Shown piece after piece: positions 11,685 to 21,011 of a DNA stretch of 64,000 nt. A program made the position numbers and the translations under genes. The notes below the pieces were generated by a model. It ran no database searches. It saw nothing but the letters and a program-made list of their open reading frames with translations, and was not told the DNA's origin. Source of the DNA: CAVPHV01 sp963821095 (GTDB lineage: Bacteria > Actinomycetota > Acidimicrobiia > Spongiisociales > UBA5794); contig CAWGCJ010000007.1 in assembly GCA_963821095.1 (NCBI GenBank), positions 1-64,000 on the forward strand, given 5' to 3'. Position 1 is the stretch's first letter, and every line of letters starts with the position of its first letter.

Positions 11685-12668
11685 ATGCCGACAATAGCCC
11701 ATTCTTTTAAAAATTACCTTGAATCTGTGAAATATGCGAGAAGTGAAAACACATTTCTTGCGTATTCTAATGCAATGAATTATTTCTGGATGTCTCTTGA
11801 AAGCAATAACATTGATCCGGGAGCAGATGGTGTAGAAAAGATAAGAGAAGATGCGATTACATGGTTCGCGTATGACCTAAAAGGATATGCAGCCTCCACT
11901 GAGCAGCTCTATATAACAGCAGTAAAAGGATATTTAGAGTTCTTAATTGCCGAAAACATATCAAACATAAATATTGAAAAGGTCAAGTTATTGATTAAGC
12001 AGCGCACTCGAAAGCCCGGCAAAAGGCTTCCCCAGTTTCCTGCAGATGATATAGATAAATTATTACGAACGATACAAGATAATCAGCTTGCGGATATAAA
12101 TTCTCAAGGAAGAAATAAACTACGCGCATTGCGTGATAGAGCATTCCTGATTACGCTCGGTGACACAGGATTACGTGTGCATGAAGCTTGTGCCCTGCGC
12201 AGAGGTGATATAGATTGGTTTGCTGGAAAAGCAATGGTTATCGGCAAAGGGAACCGCCAGGCAGTTGTCAGATTTTCTTCACGGTCTATTTAAGGCTATT
12301 AAAGAGTATTTGCAGGCAAGAAGTGCGCTTGATGGCATTTCTGGGCGCCAGCTCGGTTCCCTTCCAATTTTTGCACGCCACGATAAGGGTGCTGGTGAAA
12401 AAGTCAAACCAATTACACCAACAACCGGAAGAAATATAGTCACAGCACGTGTGCGTGAGATTTTGGGTGAAGAACGCCGTGGGCACGATCACCCCCCACT
12501 CTTTTCAGGCACTTCTTTGTAACCAGAGTGCTTACAGTTACCGGAAACTTGAAATTAGCACAGAATTTAGCACGCCATAAAAACATTGCCATCACTCAGA
12601 GATATGCACACCTATCAGACGATGAAATGGATAAAGGGTTTTGGGAGGTCTTTGAAGAAAATGAATAA
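11685..12668 (+). CDS. Tyrosine recombinase/integrase (XerC/XerD type), frameshifted
   Basis: Catalyses site-specific strand exchange. The 202-residue first segment has a SAM-like core-binding domain (residues 5-95) and the start of the catalytic domain with TLGDTGLRVHEACAL (catalytic Arg) and VIGKGNRQ (catalytic Lys). Two frame changes (about 12,290 and 12,490) then give the HSFRHFF box, the conserved His region and RYAHLS with the tyrosine nucleophile, ending EVFEENE at 12,668. All six active-site positions can be found. Length near 326 residues fits Xer or phage-type enzymes. There is no second prophage gene and no visible direct repeat, so a housekeeping Xer-like role is as likely as an element integrase. 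Confidence 0.75.
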
Positions 12669-13411
12669 CGAGAACAAATCGAACAATAAACTGAAAATTT
12701 TGCCCATTTTACTTTTTATTGCACGCCCCGGGGCTGGAAAAAGCGAGATTATCAGATACTTATCTGATATGGACCAGCAGAAGAACGAAAGGCCAAATTC
12801 CACATAGGTAAGATCAAAGTAATCGATGATTTCCCCTTTCTTTGGCGGTGGTTTGAGGAGGATTACCTCTTAGCAGAAATGGGAAAAGATCGCCTATTTA
12901 CCGATGACCAAGGATATTTTAAATACAATTATTTGTGGGATCTTCTTATTCACCTCATTAATATTGAGTATGAGAAATTTGTGCGGGATATAGAAAATAT
13001 AGAAGTATTACACGGTAATTCTTGAATTTTCTCGCGGAAAACAACATGGTGGATATCCCAGGCTTTCCCAATACTCAGCGACAAAATATTTGAAACAAAC
13101 TTATCCATTCTTTATCTAAATGTTTCCTGGGAAGAGTCTTAAGAAAAAACCGATTGCGATTCAATCCAGACAAACCAGATAGCATTTTCGAGCATGGAAT
13201 TCCGGATAAAAAATTAGAATTCATGTATTCTGAATGTGATTTTTCAGAGTTAGTTTCAGGCGATAATAACTTTATTTAAAATTAAACGGAAAGTTAGTTC
13301 CATACGCAATATTTCAATAATGAAGATGATGTGACCACAGAATATAAAGATGAATTGGGAATTCGCTTAAAAAACCTGTTTAGACAAACTCTTGACAAAA
13401 TTCAAACCTGA
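12661..13411 (+). CDS. P-loop NTPase of unknown function, frameshifted
   Basis: Starts inside the last codons of the recombinase gene (8-base overlap, other frame). Near the N-terminus FIARPGAGKSEIIRYL is a Walker A motif of the kinase type. Later frames give KVIDDFPFLWRWFEEDYLL, then NLSILYLNVSWEESLRKN and DKLEFMYSECDF-like residues, and the frame closes around NLFRQTLDKIQT. The layout resembles nucleotide/adenylate-kinase-like hydrolases, with the NVSWEESLRKN region like a kinase lid, but I do not recognise a named family. About 250 residues. Overlap with the recombinase suggests the two act together or are at least expressed together. Confidence 0.5.
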
Positions 13412-13429
13412 TTCTTGAAAATGTTTAGG

Positions 13430-14351
13430 TCAATCACAGCGCTGAGATGAGCCCCGAAAATCGTGATGAGACTGATCAAATCGACCCAAAACAATAAGGA
13501 AGCGCAGTGTACCTAAGGATCCATAAATCAACTCATAACTGCACCAAACCTTCTTGCAGAAGCCAAGCAAATGCTCTTGTAACAGTTTGCCATAAGAGTG
13601 TGGCCATTGGCGCAGCTATCAATACCCCCTTCCATCCTACCTTTTCTTTTGGGTATATACCGGTATAATGCGATAAGGAGTAAAAAGTGATCAGATAAGG
13701 AATAAGTTTGATTAAGATGACGCCAGACTACTGTTTCCTGGATCGGCTTTTCCACTGAAAATGAAAGCATATCGATGTTTGGAACAATCCCGGTGATAGT
13801 GTTGGAAAGGAATGATAAACCAAGCAGGAGTGCCAGTAAGCCAATCATTCCCAAGGGCAACCACCCTATCTTCAAAAAATCCCCTTTTGGTTGAGTTCGG
13901 GTTGGCTCTATTTATATTCCGGGTTAGCAATGAAAAAAAGCTGGTAGATGACCATAAAAATCCGATCAAGCCGATCACCCCACTGCCCCACGGGAATTGA
14001 AAGACCTGCTGCAGATTTGCATCGATTAGATTCTGAGCGGTTGGGAAAAATCGATACACAGATCCTAAAACAAAGTCATAAGCTGATTGCATATTCCAAC
14101 ACGTAAGAAGCCCCCACCACGAAGAATAGTAAGCAGTGGGAAAAATGAAAAGAACGCGTAATAGGCCATTCCAGCTGCCGCTTGGGTAGCGTTAGATTCA
14201 CCAAAATTAGTATATAGCTATGCGCAATGCTCTCAACGACCCCATAGGTATGGTCATTCACCCATTCATATATTTTCCGCAAGTTCTTTACGATTTGTCT
14301 TTCATTTGTCGATTTTGAAATACTGTAATATTTATCGAGGGTATTATACAT
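13430..14351 (-). pseudogene. YihY/BrkB (ribonuclease BN-like) family membrane protein, frameshifted
   Basis: The pieces add up to about 305 residues with six or so membrane segments. The clearest motif is GVIGLIGFLWSSTSFFSLL followed by TRNINRA, a hallmark of the YihY/BrkB family, and KIYEWVNDHTYGVVESIAHSY near the N-terminus is also family-like. The C-terminal piece reads ALYRYIPKRK and, after a shift, GLVQYELIYGSLGTL and ISLITIFGAHLSAVID. The family was once called RNase BN but its real function is unclear. Three or more one-base indels break the gene. The start at 14,351 is uncertain. Confidence 0.6.
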
Positions 14352-14395
14352 ACAACAAGCTAATTCATATGAATCAGTTTGTTATTTTAGATTAT

Positions 14396-15190
14396 CTATT
14401 TAAACAAATCGTTCACGAATTTCCGCGCTTGTGGTAATCCAGGATCATCACGGTCAATGCGATAAACCAGACTGCCATACCCGGCGGACCGGTAATCTAA
14501 CAGGCGGATCCATTGTGATGGCAAGAAGCCAATCCCGCCGCCACCAACGAGGCCGATAACTGTAGACATACGGATGTTGATATCCCATCGGTACACGGTA
14601 AATGAAACAAATGGCGGGATGATTTGCGGGATAACCGCGAAGGCTACGGTCTGCAGCCAGTTCGCGCCGGTAGCGTGAATAGCTTCGATAGGGCCGGAAT
14701 CGATATTCTCGATCGCTTCAGAATATAACTTTGCTAAAGCTGCCATTGAGTGAACGGTTAGAGCGATAATACCAGCAAAAGGTCCCAATCCCACGACGAT
14801 GACGGCTATAATCGCCGAAATCAAGAGTTCGATTTGACCGCACAACATTCAATATGGTCCGAACAATATAATAGATTCCCACCGTTATTGGGTTAGCCGA
14901 CGTTAAATTTTAGCTGCCAGAAACTAGTAGGAAGTCCAAATACGATCCCAAAGAAAGTAGCCATCATGCCAATGATGATTGTCTCGATCATTTTTTCAAC
15001 TGTTACTTTAATGTCGCTTAATCCAGCTTCCCCAACAAATGTTAGCTGCCTTGCCTGGGCCTGCCAGACCTTCTCGCCTTCTCCAGCCGATGGTGGAAGA
15101 ATTCTATATGGCATGATGATATCAACAGAAATCCCATCTGCATCTGGATTTACTACCACATACTCACCTTCCTGCGGTTTGGACGTCCGG
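14396..15190 (-). pseudogene. phnE: Phosphonate-type ABC transporter permease (PhnE), 5'-truncated at the join
   Basis: The 150-residue segment 14396-14848 contains the inner-membrane permease fold with the EAA-like loop GPIEAIHATGANWLQTV and RWDINIRMSTVIGLVGGGG, which is diagnostic for PhnE. The upstream segment (to about 15,175) carries KMIETIIIGMMATFFGIVFG, the first conserved helix, and a Pro-rich periplasmic stretch. PhnE would pass phosphonate or phosphate from a binding protein through the membrane with PhnC. One or two indels near 14,850-14,930 break the frame. The true N-terminus is missing: at about 15,180 the frame runs into a sulfotransferase of different base composition. Confidence 0.65.
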
Positions 15191-15205
15191 ATGTTGTAGG
15201 CCGAA
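15170..15205. other. Junction between AT-rich and GC-rich DNA (probable chimera)
   Basis: Within about 35 bases the sequence changes from AT-rich, indel-laden DNA to GC-rich DNA with strong third-position bias, and one minus-strand frame runs through both. On the right it encodes a sulfotransferase ending at DPADRLVSAYN, mid-domain; on the left, the middle of PhnE. No mobile-element end, tRNA or repeat marks the boundary. Confidence 0.75.
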
Positions 15206-15507
15206 ACCAGACGGTCTGCCGGGTCCCGAACGAACGTCAGGTAGCGGGTCGGGCTACCAGGGACCAGGGCGTCGATGTCGTCGGTGGCGTCGGGGCCTGC
15301 AAGAACTCGGACTTGCGTCCGTACTTCCTCGGGACGGTCGGCGAACGGTGTCAGGTTGTTGCGGGCTCGGTAGTCCTCGCCCCACGGGCCGAGGTGCACA
15401 AACTCGACGTCCCAGTCGAGTTCGTTGCGAAGGTGCCCACTGATGGTGGTACCCCCGGTTTTTGGGATGTGGATGAAGACGTAGAGGGGTGAGAATTGCT
15501 CGGGCAT
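15190..15507 (-). CDS. Sulfotransferase family protein, N-terminal fragment
   Basis: The start at 15,507 (MPEQFSPLYVF) directly precedes FIHIPKTGGTT, the 5'-phosphosulfate-binding loop of PAPS-dependent sulfotransferases, and RYLTFVRDPADRLVSAY is the 3'-phosphate-binding motif. About 105 residues are present before the sequence runs into PhnE at the join, so the C-terminal half is lost. A full enzyme would transfer sulfate from PAPS to a carbohydrate or other acceptor. The frame continues upstream of 15,507 to 15,621 but that stretch does not look coding. Confidence 0.65.
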
Positions 15508-15601
15508 GGCGCTCCGATGAGAGGGATTCGACCTCCACGGTAGCCATTCGCGGGGCCGAGGAGCGCGGTGGCGGTGCTCAGCCGGTGTTGCCCGTCGTCC
15601 G

Positions 15602-16426
15602 CTAACCGTCGATACCGACACCGAGTAGTCGTTCTCGGCTCAGTGCTTTCGACCCGCTGACGAGCCCGATGATGGCAAGTACCCAGGCGACGGCGCCGAC
15701 GGAAAAGGCCGCCACCGTGGGGTCGTAGAGCAGGCCGCTGGCGATGGCATACGAAGCGATGATGATCGGAAGCGAAACGAGGCTGGCCGCCTGCTGCGCA
15801 GCGGCAGTGCTCTTCACCCGAGAGGACACCCACAGGATGATCGAAAGGGCAATGGCGATGAACGGCGGCACCACCCACAGGATCAGCAGCCACCAGCCCG
15901 CGGTCGGGAAGAACCAACCCCCCATTTCGGGCCCGACTCGGAAGTTCACGATGAGCGAGTACGCCGTGAACCCGATCGCCGTCGCCAGGTAGCCGGGGAT
16001 GAGGCTGGCAATCAGCTTGCCCAGGTAGATCTCCGTGTCGGTGAGGGGGGAGTGAGCGAGGAATTCGCCGGTACCGCGCTCTCGCTCGCCGACGATGGTC
16101 TGCGCCCCGACCGCCGACGAGATAGTCAGGGGGACGATGATCGCAATCGGGGCCAACAGGTAGACAGCAAAGGCGTAGGCGGCTTGCGCCTCCGGAGTAT
16201 CGCCCCGGAGATTGTCCTGGATCGGGCCGGGCAGCGCGTTGAGTACTCCGCCGACCTGTTCAACGATGTTGGTGCCGGTGATGCCGGTGATCATCGACAG
16301 GAGCACGAACGGCATGATGACGAAGAAGATCCCCGACAGCAGCGCCATCGGGATCCAGTAGTCGCGGCTCTTGAAGAGGCGCTTCAGGTCGATGCGAGCC
16401 ATGATCATCACGTTGTGCCAGCTCAT
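15602..16426 (-). CDS. ABC-2 type exporter permease
   Basis: 274 residues with six predicted membrane helices: helix 1 near residues 24-48 (a long MALLSGIFFVIMPFVLL stretch), then a loop and five more up to the end. GERERGTGEFLAHSPLTD is the coupling segment typical of NatB/ABC-2 permeases, where the membrane protein contacts its ATPase. The ATG at 16,426 overlaps the stop of the upstream ATPase gene by ATGA, so both are made from one transcript. Substrate unknown; such pairs export drugs, sodium, lipids or peptides. Confidence 0.8.
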   Translation of the reverse strand: MSWHNVMIMARIDLKRLFKSRDYWIPMALLSGIFFVIMPFVLLSMITGITGTNIVEQVGGVLNALPGPIQDNLRGDTPEAQAAYAFAVYLLAPIAIIVPLTISSAVGAQTIVGERERGTGEFLAHSPLTDTEIYLGKLIASLIPGYLATAIGFTAYSLIVNFRVGPEMGGWFFPTAGWWLLILWVVPPFIAIALSIILWVSSRVKSTAAAQQAASLVSLPIIIASYAIASGLLYDPTVAAFSVGAVAWVLAIIGLVSGSKALSRERLLGVGIDG

Positions 16427-17355
16427 GATTCCTCCCGCAACGAGCGCTGCATCTCGAAGTACAAATGCTCCAGGGTGGGGAGCTGCGGCTCGACCCGGGT
16501 GAGCCGGGTACCGCCGTTGACCATGTCGGTGACGAGGTCGGGTAGCGCGTCGATGTCCTTGAGTGTGAGGTGGAGGGCTCCGTTCCACTCGGCTCGCATC
16601 ACGGCAGGATGTGCGGCGATGTTGTCGAGCGTTGGCCGGTTCTCGGCGTCGACGACGACCTTGGGGTGTTTCATGTAGGCGGCGGCGAGTTGAGTGGGGT
16701 GCCCGGCGGCCTGGGCTTTGCCGGCACCCATCAGCACGACCTGGTCCGCAATGCCTTCGGCTTCGTGGAGCAGGTGGGTGCACATGACGATGGTGCGGCC
16801 CTTACCGGCGAGTTCGCGGATCATCTCGAGCACCGCCCGCGACGACTCGGGGTCGAGGCCCGCGGTGGGTTCGTCGAGGAGCAGGATCTCGGGGTCGTGG
16901 ACGACGGCACGGGCCAGGGCGAGCCTGGTGCGCATCCCGGTTGAGTAGCCGCCGACCTCCTGGTCGAGGGCGTAGGTGATGCCAAAGCGTTCTGCCGCTT
17001 CGTAGATGGTCGACTTGGGGACCCCGTAGATCTCAGCGGTGAACGACAGGTTCTCCTCGCCGGTGAGGCGGTCCCACATCGCCGGCTTGGGGGCTACTAC
17101 CCCGATGCGGCCCCGTAGGTCATCGCCTTCGATCATGGGGTCTTCGCCGAGGACGCGCACCGTTCCGCTGTTGGAGCGCAACGCTCCGGTGATGATGCGC
17201 ACGGTGGTGGTCTTGCCGGCGCCGTTGGGTCCGAGCAGTACGGCGACCGATCCGGCAGGAACCGACAGCGAGAGGCCGTCGAGAGCACGTACCGTGCCGA
17301 AGTTGCGCGTGACGTCGGTGAGTTCGATTGAGGGATCAGGCATGCCTGTATTCAT
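16423..17355 (-). CDS. ABC exporter ATP-binding protein
   Basis: 310 residues. Walker A GPNGAGKTT is at residues 42-50; the signature is degenerate, YSTGMRTRLALARA, in place of LSGGQ; Walker B ILLLDEPTAGLD follows. The C-terminal 90 residues form the accessory domain common in NatA/CcmA-type exporter ATPases. It powers the permease encoded next (ATGA overlap). An in-frame ATG at residue 5 is an alternative start. The gene is transcribed away from a second, separate ABC pair, with the perfect palindrome at 17,394 between them. Confidence 0.85.
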   Translation of the reverse strand: MNTGMPDPSIELTDVTRNFGTVRALDGLSLSVPAGSVAVLLGPNGAGKTTTVRIITGALRSNSGTVRVLGEDPMIEGDDLRGRIGVVAPKPAMWDRLTGEENLSFTAEIYGVPKSTIYEAAERFGITYALDQEVGGYSTGMRTRLALARAVVHDPEILLLDEPTAGLDPESSRAVLEMIRELAGKGRTIVMCTHLLHEAEGIADQVVLMGAGKAQAAGHPTQLAAAYMKHPKVVVDAENRPTLDNIAAHPAVMRAEWNGALHLTLKDIDALPDLVTDMVNGGTRLTRVEPQLPTLEHLYFEMQRSLREES

Positions 17356-17393
17356 CGGCCCCAGCGTACGAATCCTGAGACCCTATGCAGAGA

Positions 17394-17445
17394 GGGTTTT
17401 GGCGGATCTGAGCGACACAAGTGTCGCTCAGATCCGCCAAAACCC
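17394..17445. repeat. Perfect 25-bp inverted repeat of the TTTTGGCGGA family
   Basis: Arms at 17,394-17,418 and 17,421-17,445 are exact reverse complements (GGGTTTTGGCGGATCTGAGC and on to CAC) with a two-base spacer. It lies between two divergently transcribed ABC ATPase genes, so it is unlikely to be an ordinary terminator. Copies with the same outer arm occur at 20,361 and 63,902. Confidence 0.85.
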
Positions 17446-17527
17446 AAGTGGTGCTGTCGGCATTGGGCCTTGTCGGTTGTGTCAGTGGTCTCTGGATCAG
17501 GAGCCGACCGCGTGGTAGTGCTGAGAA

Positions 17528-18421
17528 ATGCTCGAACTCTGCGGATTGCGCAAGCACTATCGCGATGTCACGGCTCTCGACGGACTCGATCTGACCATTG
17601 CCCCCGGCCAAATGCTGGGCTTCCTTGGGCCGAACGGGGCCGGCAAGACAACGGCGATGCGTTCGGTTTTTGGGCTGGTTCGGCCGGAAGCGGGCACCGT
17701 GGCGTGGGGCGGCCAACCGATCACAGCGGCCGTGCGGCGCCGATTTGGCTACATGCCGGAAGAGCGTGGGCTCTACCCGAAGATGCGCGTGCACGATCAG
17801 CTGGTCTACTTCGGGCGCTTGCACGGACTCGCCGCCGCCGAGTCTGGGAAGGTCGTGGATCAATGGCTCGGCGAGCTTGGACTCGAAGAACGGGCGAATG
17901 CCAAGGTCGACGAACTCTCCCACGGCAATCAGCAACGAGTGCAATTGGTGGCTGCCCTGCTCCACAGCCCGGAGTTGTTGGTGCTCGACGAACCGTTCGT
18001 AGGGCTCGACCCGATTGCCTCAATGACCATGGCTCGGCTGCTTCGAGACCAGGCTGAGCGAGGAGTGGCCGTGCTGTTCTCCAGCCATCAGCTCGACGTC
18101 GTGGAAGATCTGTGCGAGGACGTCGTCATCGTGGATCACGGTCGAGTCGTGCTTGCCGGGAGAGTGTCCGAATTGCGGGCAGCCTCGACCAGGCGCTACC
18201 TCGACCTGGTGCTTGCGGACGCGGCGACGGCACAGACGATCGATGCCATTCCCGCCGCCCACGTGGTTGATATTCGCGGTGATCGTGTCCGCCTCGTTGT
18301 CGACGAAGGGGCTGACCTTGCGGCGTTGGCTGCCGCTGTGTCGGCGGTTGTTGAGATCACTCAATTCACCTATCAGCCACCCGCGTTGTCCGAAGTGTTC
18401 CGCGAGGCGGTGGCCTCATGA
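17528..18421 (+). CDS. ABC exporter ATP-binding protein (NatA-like)
   Basis: 297 residues. Walker A GPNGAGKTT (residues 34-42), signature LSHGNQQRVQL, Walker B LLVLDEPFVGLDPI and switch His in FSSHQLD are all present, and the C-terminal 80 residues match the DUF4162-type tail of NatA-like ATPases. It drives the large ABC-2 permease that overlaps its end (ATGA). Family members extrude sodium or drugs; the substrate here cannot be told. The upstream 170 bases include the palindrome at 17,394. Confidence 0.85.
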   Translation: MLELCGLRKHYRDVTALDGLDLTIAPGQMLGFLGPNGAGKTTAMRSVFGLVRPEAGTVAWGGQPITAAVRRRFGYMPEERGLYPKMRVHDQLVYFGRLHGLAAAESGKVVDQWLGELGLEERANAKVDELSHGNQQRVQLVAALLHSPELLVLDEPFVGLDPIASMTMARLLRDQAERGVAVLFSSHQLDVVEDLCEDVVIVDHGRVVLAGRVSELRAASTRRYLDLVLADAATAQTIDAIPAAHVVDIRGDRVRLVVDEGADLAALAAAVSAVVEITQFTYQPPALSEVFREAVAS

Positions 18422-19608
18422 GCGACTGGTCGGTGTTCTGGCTGGCGGTGCAACGAGACCTCCGAGCGTGGCGCAAGCCGTTCCTCATCTCGTCTGCCGT
18501 GATCGTGATCGGGGTCGCCGCGCTGATGGTCGTGGTTACCTTGGTGCAGGGCGAAGACGAACCGACGGTCTTCACGGTGGGTCTGGTGGGCGATACCGCG
18601 TCCTCGATGCCTTCGGACATGGATGCCCTGTTCGGTCCCGACGCCGAAGTCACCTTCGTGTCGCTGCCCACCGTCGCCGCGGCAGAGGAGGCGCTGACCA
18701 GCGGCGACATCGGTGTCGCCGTCGTCGGGGCGAGCACGATGATGGTGGGTCCCTCCACCGCAGATTGGCTCGCCGACACGACGTACCTAGCACTGGCCGG
18801 TGAGATCACGGCAGAGCGCGTGCAGGAATTGGGTTTGTCGGCAGCTGAGGCTGCCCGTCTGGCCGACCCAGGAATCCGGGTCAACGTTGTCGCCGGCGTG
18901 GAACAGGAAGGTCAGGCGGACGAGGTGGTTGCCACCGTCGCGCTCATCGTGATGTTCATGGCGATCTTGGCCTACGGGCAGTGGATCGGTTACGCCGTCG
19001 TCGAGGAGAAGGCGAACCGGGTGGTCGAGTTGCTGCTCGGCGCGGTGCGCCCTCACCACTTGATGGCGGCGAAGGTCGTCAGCATCGGCGCACTGGGCCT
19101 GGCGCAGGTCGGGTTGCTCGGTGCGGTCGTGCTCACCTTTGGCCTGGTCACCGATCGGATCGATGTGCCCCCGGTGGCCGGATGGGCGGTGTTCTGGGTG
19201 CTGGTCTGGTTCATCCTCGGGTACGCCCTCTACGGCTGCATGTATGCCGCCGGCGGTTCGCTGGCCTCGAACACACAAGAGGCGGGCAGTACCTTCGGGC
19301 CGCTGAGCCTCATCCTCGGCGTCGGCTACATGGGTGGCCTCATCAGCATGTCGGCCGCCACCGACAGCCCGGTGCTTCGCGTGTTCTCCTTCATTCCGCT
19401 GTGGGCCCCGCTCACCATGCCGGCGCGCATCGTGCGTGGCTGGGCCGAGTGGTGGGAGGTTGGCCTGTCGTTGGCGCTGATGCTGGCGGCGACCTACGGC
19501 CTGGTTCGTTTCGCCGGCCGGGTGTACGTCGGCGGGGTTTCGCGGGCGACATCCAAGCTTGGCTGGCGCGAAGCGTGGCGCTCGAGCCGCGACGTCGTCC
19601 GCAGTTGA
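18418..19608 (+). CDS. ABC-2 exporter permease (NatB-like)
   Basis: 396 residues. One membrane helix at residues 20-42, then a large extracytoplasmic loop (about 45-175), then five further helices: the NatB/YhaP topology. The motif VVEEKANRVVELLLGAVRPH, ending the loop, is the cytoplasmic coupling helix found in this family. Start overlaps the ATPase stop by four bases. It forms a complete exporter with the preceding gene. The next gene (YedK) starts 46 bases downstream and is probably separate. Confidence 0.8.
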   Translation: MSDWSVFWLAVQRDLRAWRKPFLISSAVIVIGVAALMVVVTLVQGEDEPTVFTVGLVGDTASSMPSDMDALFGPDAEVTFVSLPTVAAAEEALTSGDIGVAVVGASTMMVGPSTADWLADTTYLALAGEITAERVQELGLSAAEAARLADPGIRVNVVAGVEQEGQADEVVATVALIVMFMAILAYGQWIGYAVVEEKANRVVELLLGAVRPHHLMAAKVVSIGALGLAQVGLLGAVVLTFGLVTDRIDVPPVAGWAVFWVLVWFILGYALYGCMYAAGGSLASNTQEAGSTFGPLSLILGVGYMGGLISMSAATDSPVLRVFSFIPLWAPLTMPARIVRGWAEWWEVGLSLALMLAATYGLVRFAGRVYVGGVSRATSKLGWREAWRSSRDVVRS

Positions 19609-19654
19609 GCCGCGAAGGTCTTCCATCGCGACGGCCAGGTGGGACAATGCCCCC

Positions 19655-20347
19655 ATGTGTGGCCGCTTTGTTCAATCCCAATCGCCCAATGTCTACGCCG
19701 AGTTCTTCGGCGCCGACGTCATCAAGACCGAGGAATTGAAGGCGTCGTACAACGTGGCGCCGACCGACCCGGTCTACGCCATCGCCGAGCACGACGACCA
19801 GCGGATCTTGGGCGCCTTCAAGTGGGGGCTGCTGCCGTTCTGGGCGAAGGACCGCAAGATGGCGGCCCGCAACATCAACGCCCGGGTCGAGACGGTCGCC
19901 GAGAAGTCGTCGTTCCGAGAGTCGTTCGAGCGTCGCCGCTGCCTGATCCCGGCCGACGGGTTCTACGAGTGGGAGGTCAAGCCCAAGGGCAAGCTGCCGC
20001 ACTTCATCTACACCGCCGACAAGCGGCCGATGGCACTTGCCGGGCTGTGGGCCTCGTGGAAGGACCCGGAGACCGGCGAGCGGGTCCGCACCTGCACCAT
20101 CCTCACCGGCGAGCCCAACGACCTGGTGGCGCCGATCCACGACCGCATGCCCATCAGCCTGCCCCGTGGTCTCTGGAGCGTCTGGCTCGATCCGGAAAAC
20201 CACGACACCGGCGCTCTCGGCGACTTGCTGGCGACGCTGCGTAAACCCGACCTGGCCGAGCACCCGGTATCGACCCTGGTCAACAAGGTCCAGAACAACG
20301 TCCCCGAACTGATCGCCCCCCTCGAAACGGGCGCGGTAGACCTCTAG
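19655..20347 (+). CDS. yedK: SOS response-associated peptidase YedK/HMCES (abasic-site DNA-protein crosslinker)
   Basis: 230 residues. The second residue is Cys (MCGRF), the nucleophile that becomes N-terminal and forms a thiazolidine link to abasic sites in single-stranded DNA. NARVET, FYEWE (catalytic Glu) and PIHDRMP (catalytic His) are all in place, and the fold length is normal. It shields abasic sites at stalled forks. The ATG at 19,655 is required to place Cys at position 2, although the frame is open further upstream. No LexA box is obvious just upstream. The gene converges on the hypothetical gene at 20,419, with a palindrome between. Confidence 0.9.
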   Translation: MCGRFVQSQSPNVYAEFFGADVIKTEELKASYNVAPTDPVYAIAEHDDQRILGAFKWGLLPFWAKDRKMAARNINARVETVAEKSSFRESFERRRCLIPADGFYEWEVKPKGKLPHFIYTADKRPMALAGLWASWKDPETGERVRTCTILTGEPNDLVAPIHDRMPISLPRGLWSVWLDPENHDTGALGDLLATLRKPDLAEHPVSTLVNKVQNNVPELIAPLETGAVDL

Positions 20348-20360
20348 CCGCGACCTAACC

Positions 20361-20412
20361 GGGTTTTGGCGGACACCAGCGCAATATGCTGCGTTCAGAT
20401 CCGCCAAAACCC
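20361..20412. repeat. TTTTGGCGGA-family inverted repeat between convergent genes
   Basis: Outer arms GGGTTTTGGCGGA (20,361-20,373) and TCCGCCAAAACCC (20,400-20,412) are exact complements of 13 bp; the inner part can form a second short stem CAGC/GCTG. It almost fills the gap between two genes that end toward each other, so it may work as a bidirectional terminator. Confidence 0.75.
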
Positions 20413-20418
20413 TCTCTC

Positions 20419-20961
20419 TTAGCGGGGGATGACGGCGGCTACCGAGGTGAGGGGGATGAACCAGGGGCGGTCGGTTTCGCCGATCACCATCAGGTGGTCT
20501 GATGCGGCGGCTTCGATCCGGCCGGATATCGGGTCGCCGGCGGGCGGAGCGACGATCTCGACGGTCAATACACTCAACTCGAGTTCTCGCATCCGGGCGA
20601 GGAACGACTCGGGACCGAACCGGTCACGTCCCTTGCCGCCCACCGGCGCTCGCTCGGCCACCTGCAGCACGATCGGCCCACCGAGGTTCACGTGAACCTG
20701 ATCCCCTTGTGGGGTGACCAGGGTCAAGAGATCTCGGTTGGCGTGGGCCACGATGCCAAGGAACCGGCGTTCGCCGGCGATTACGGCAACGGTATCGCCC
20801 CGAGCCAGCAGCTCGTACGCGACTTGATCGAGCGTGCGTTTGCGCAGTACCCCCTTGCGGGCGGCGTACTCGTCTTCCTCGGCCTGACGGCGAAACTCGC
20901 CGCCCACCGATTCCCGCAGCTCCTGCTCGAGCTCATCGAAGCCCTCAAAATCACCGGTCAT
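20419..20961 (-). CDS. Hypothetical protein of actinobacterial type
   Basis: 180 residues, soluble. The N-terminal 60 residues are charged and probably helical (RKRTLDQVAYELLARG), followed by two repeated strand-rich halves, VAVIAGERRFLGIVAHANRD and HLMVIGETDRPWFIPLTSV, which look like a small beta-barrel resembling SH3/Sm-like folds. I do not recognise a named family. The ATG at 20,961 is chosen because the frame upstream overlaps a palindrome. It ends toward yedK. Confidence 0.55.
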   Translation of the reverse strand: MTGDFEGFDELEQELRESVGGEFRRQAEEDEYAARKGVLRKRTLDQVAYELLARGDTVAVIAGERRFLGIVAHANRDLLTLVTPQGDQVHVNLGGPIVLQVAERAPVGGKGRDRFGPESFLARMRELELSVLTVEIVAPPAGDPISGRIEAAASDHLMVIGETDRPWFIPLTSVAAVIPR

Positions 20962-21011
20962 GGCCACAGCGTACCGAGCGCCGACCAACCAGGCGGATCG
21001 ACCCCCCCGTT

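Noticed and set aside
11500..12700. An integrated phage or mobile element at the tyrosine recombinase
   Set aside because: No terminal repeat, tRNA, capsid, replication or second phage-type gene is present.
15602..16783. A long N-terminal extension of the ABC permease
   Set aside because: The extra codons lie over the ATPase gene in another frame, are Arg/Pro-rich and lack a ribosome site; the ATG at 16,426 couples with the ATPase stop.
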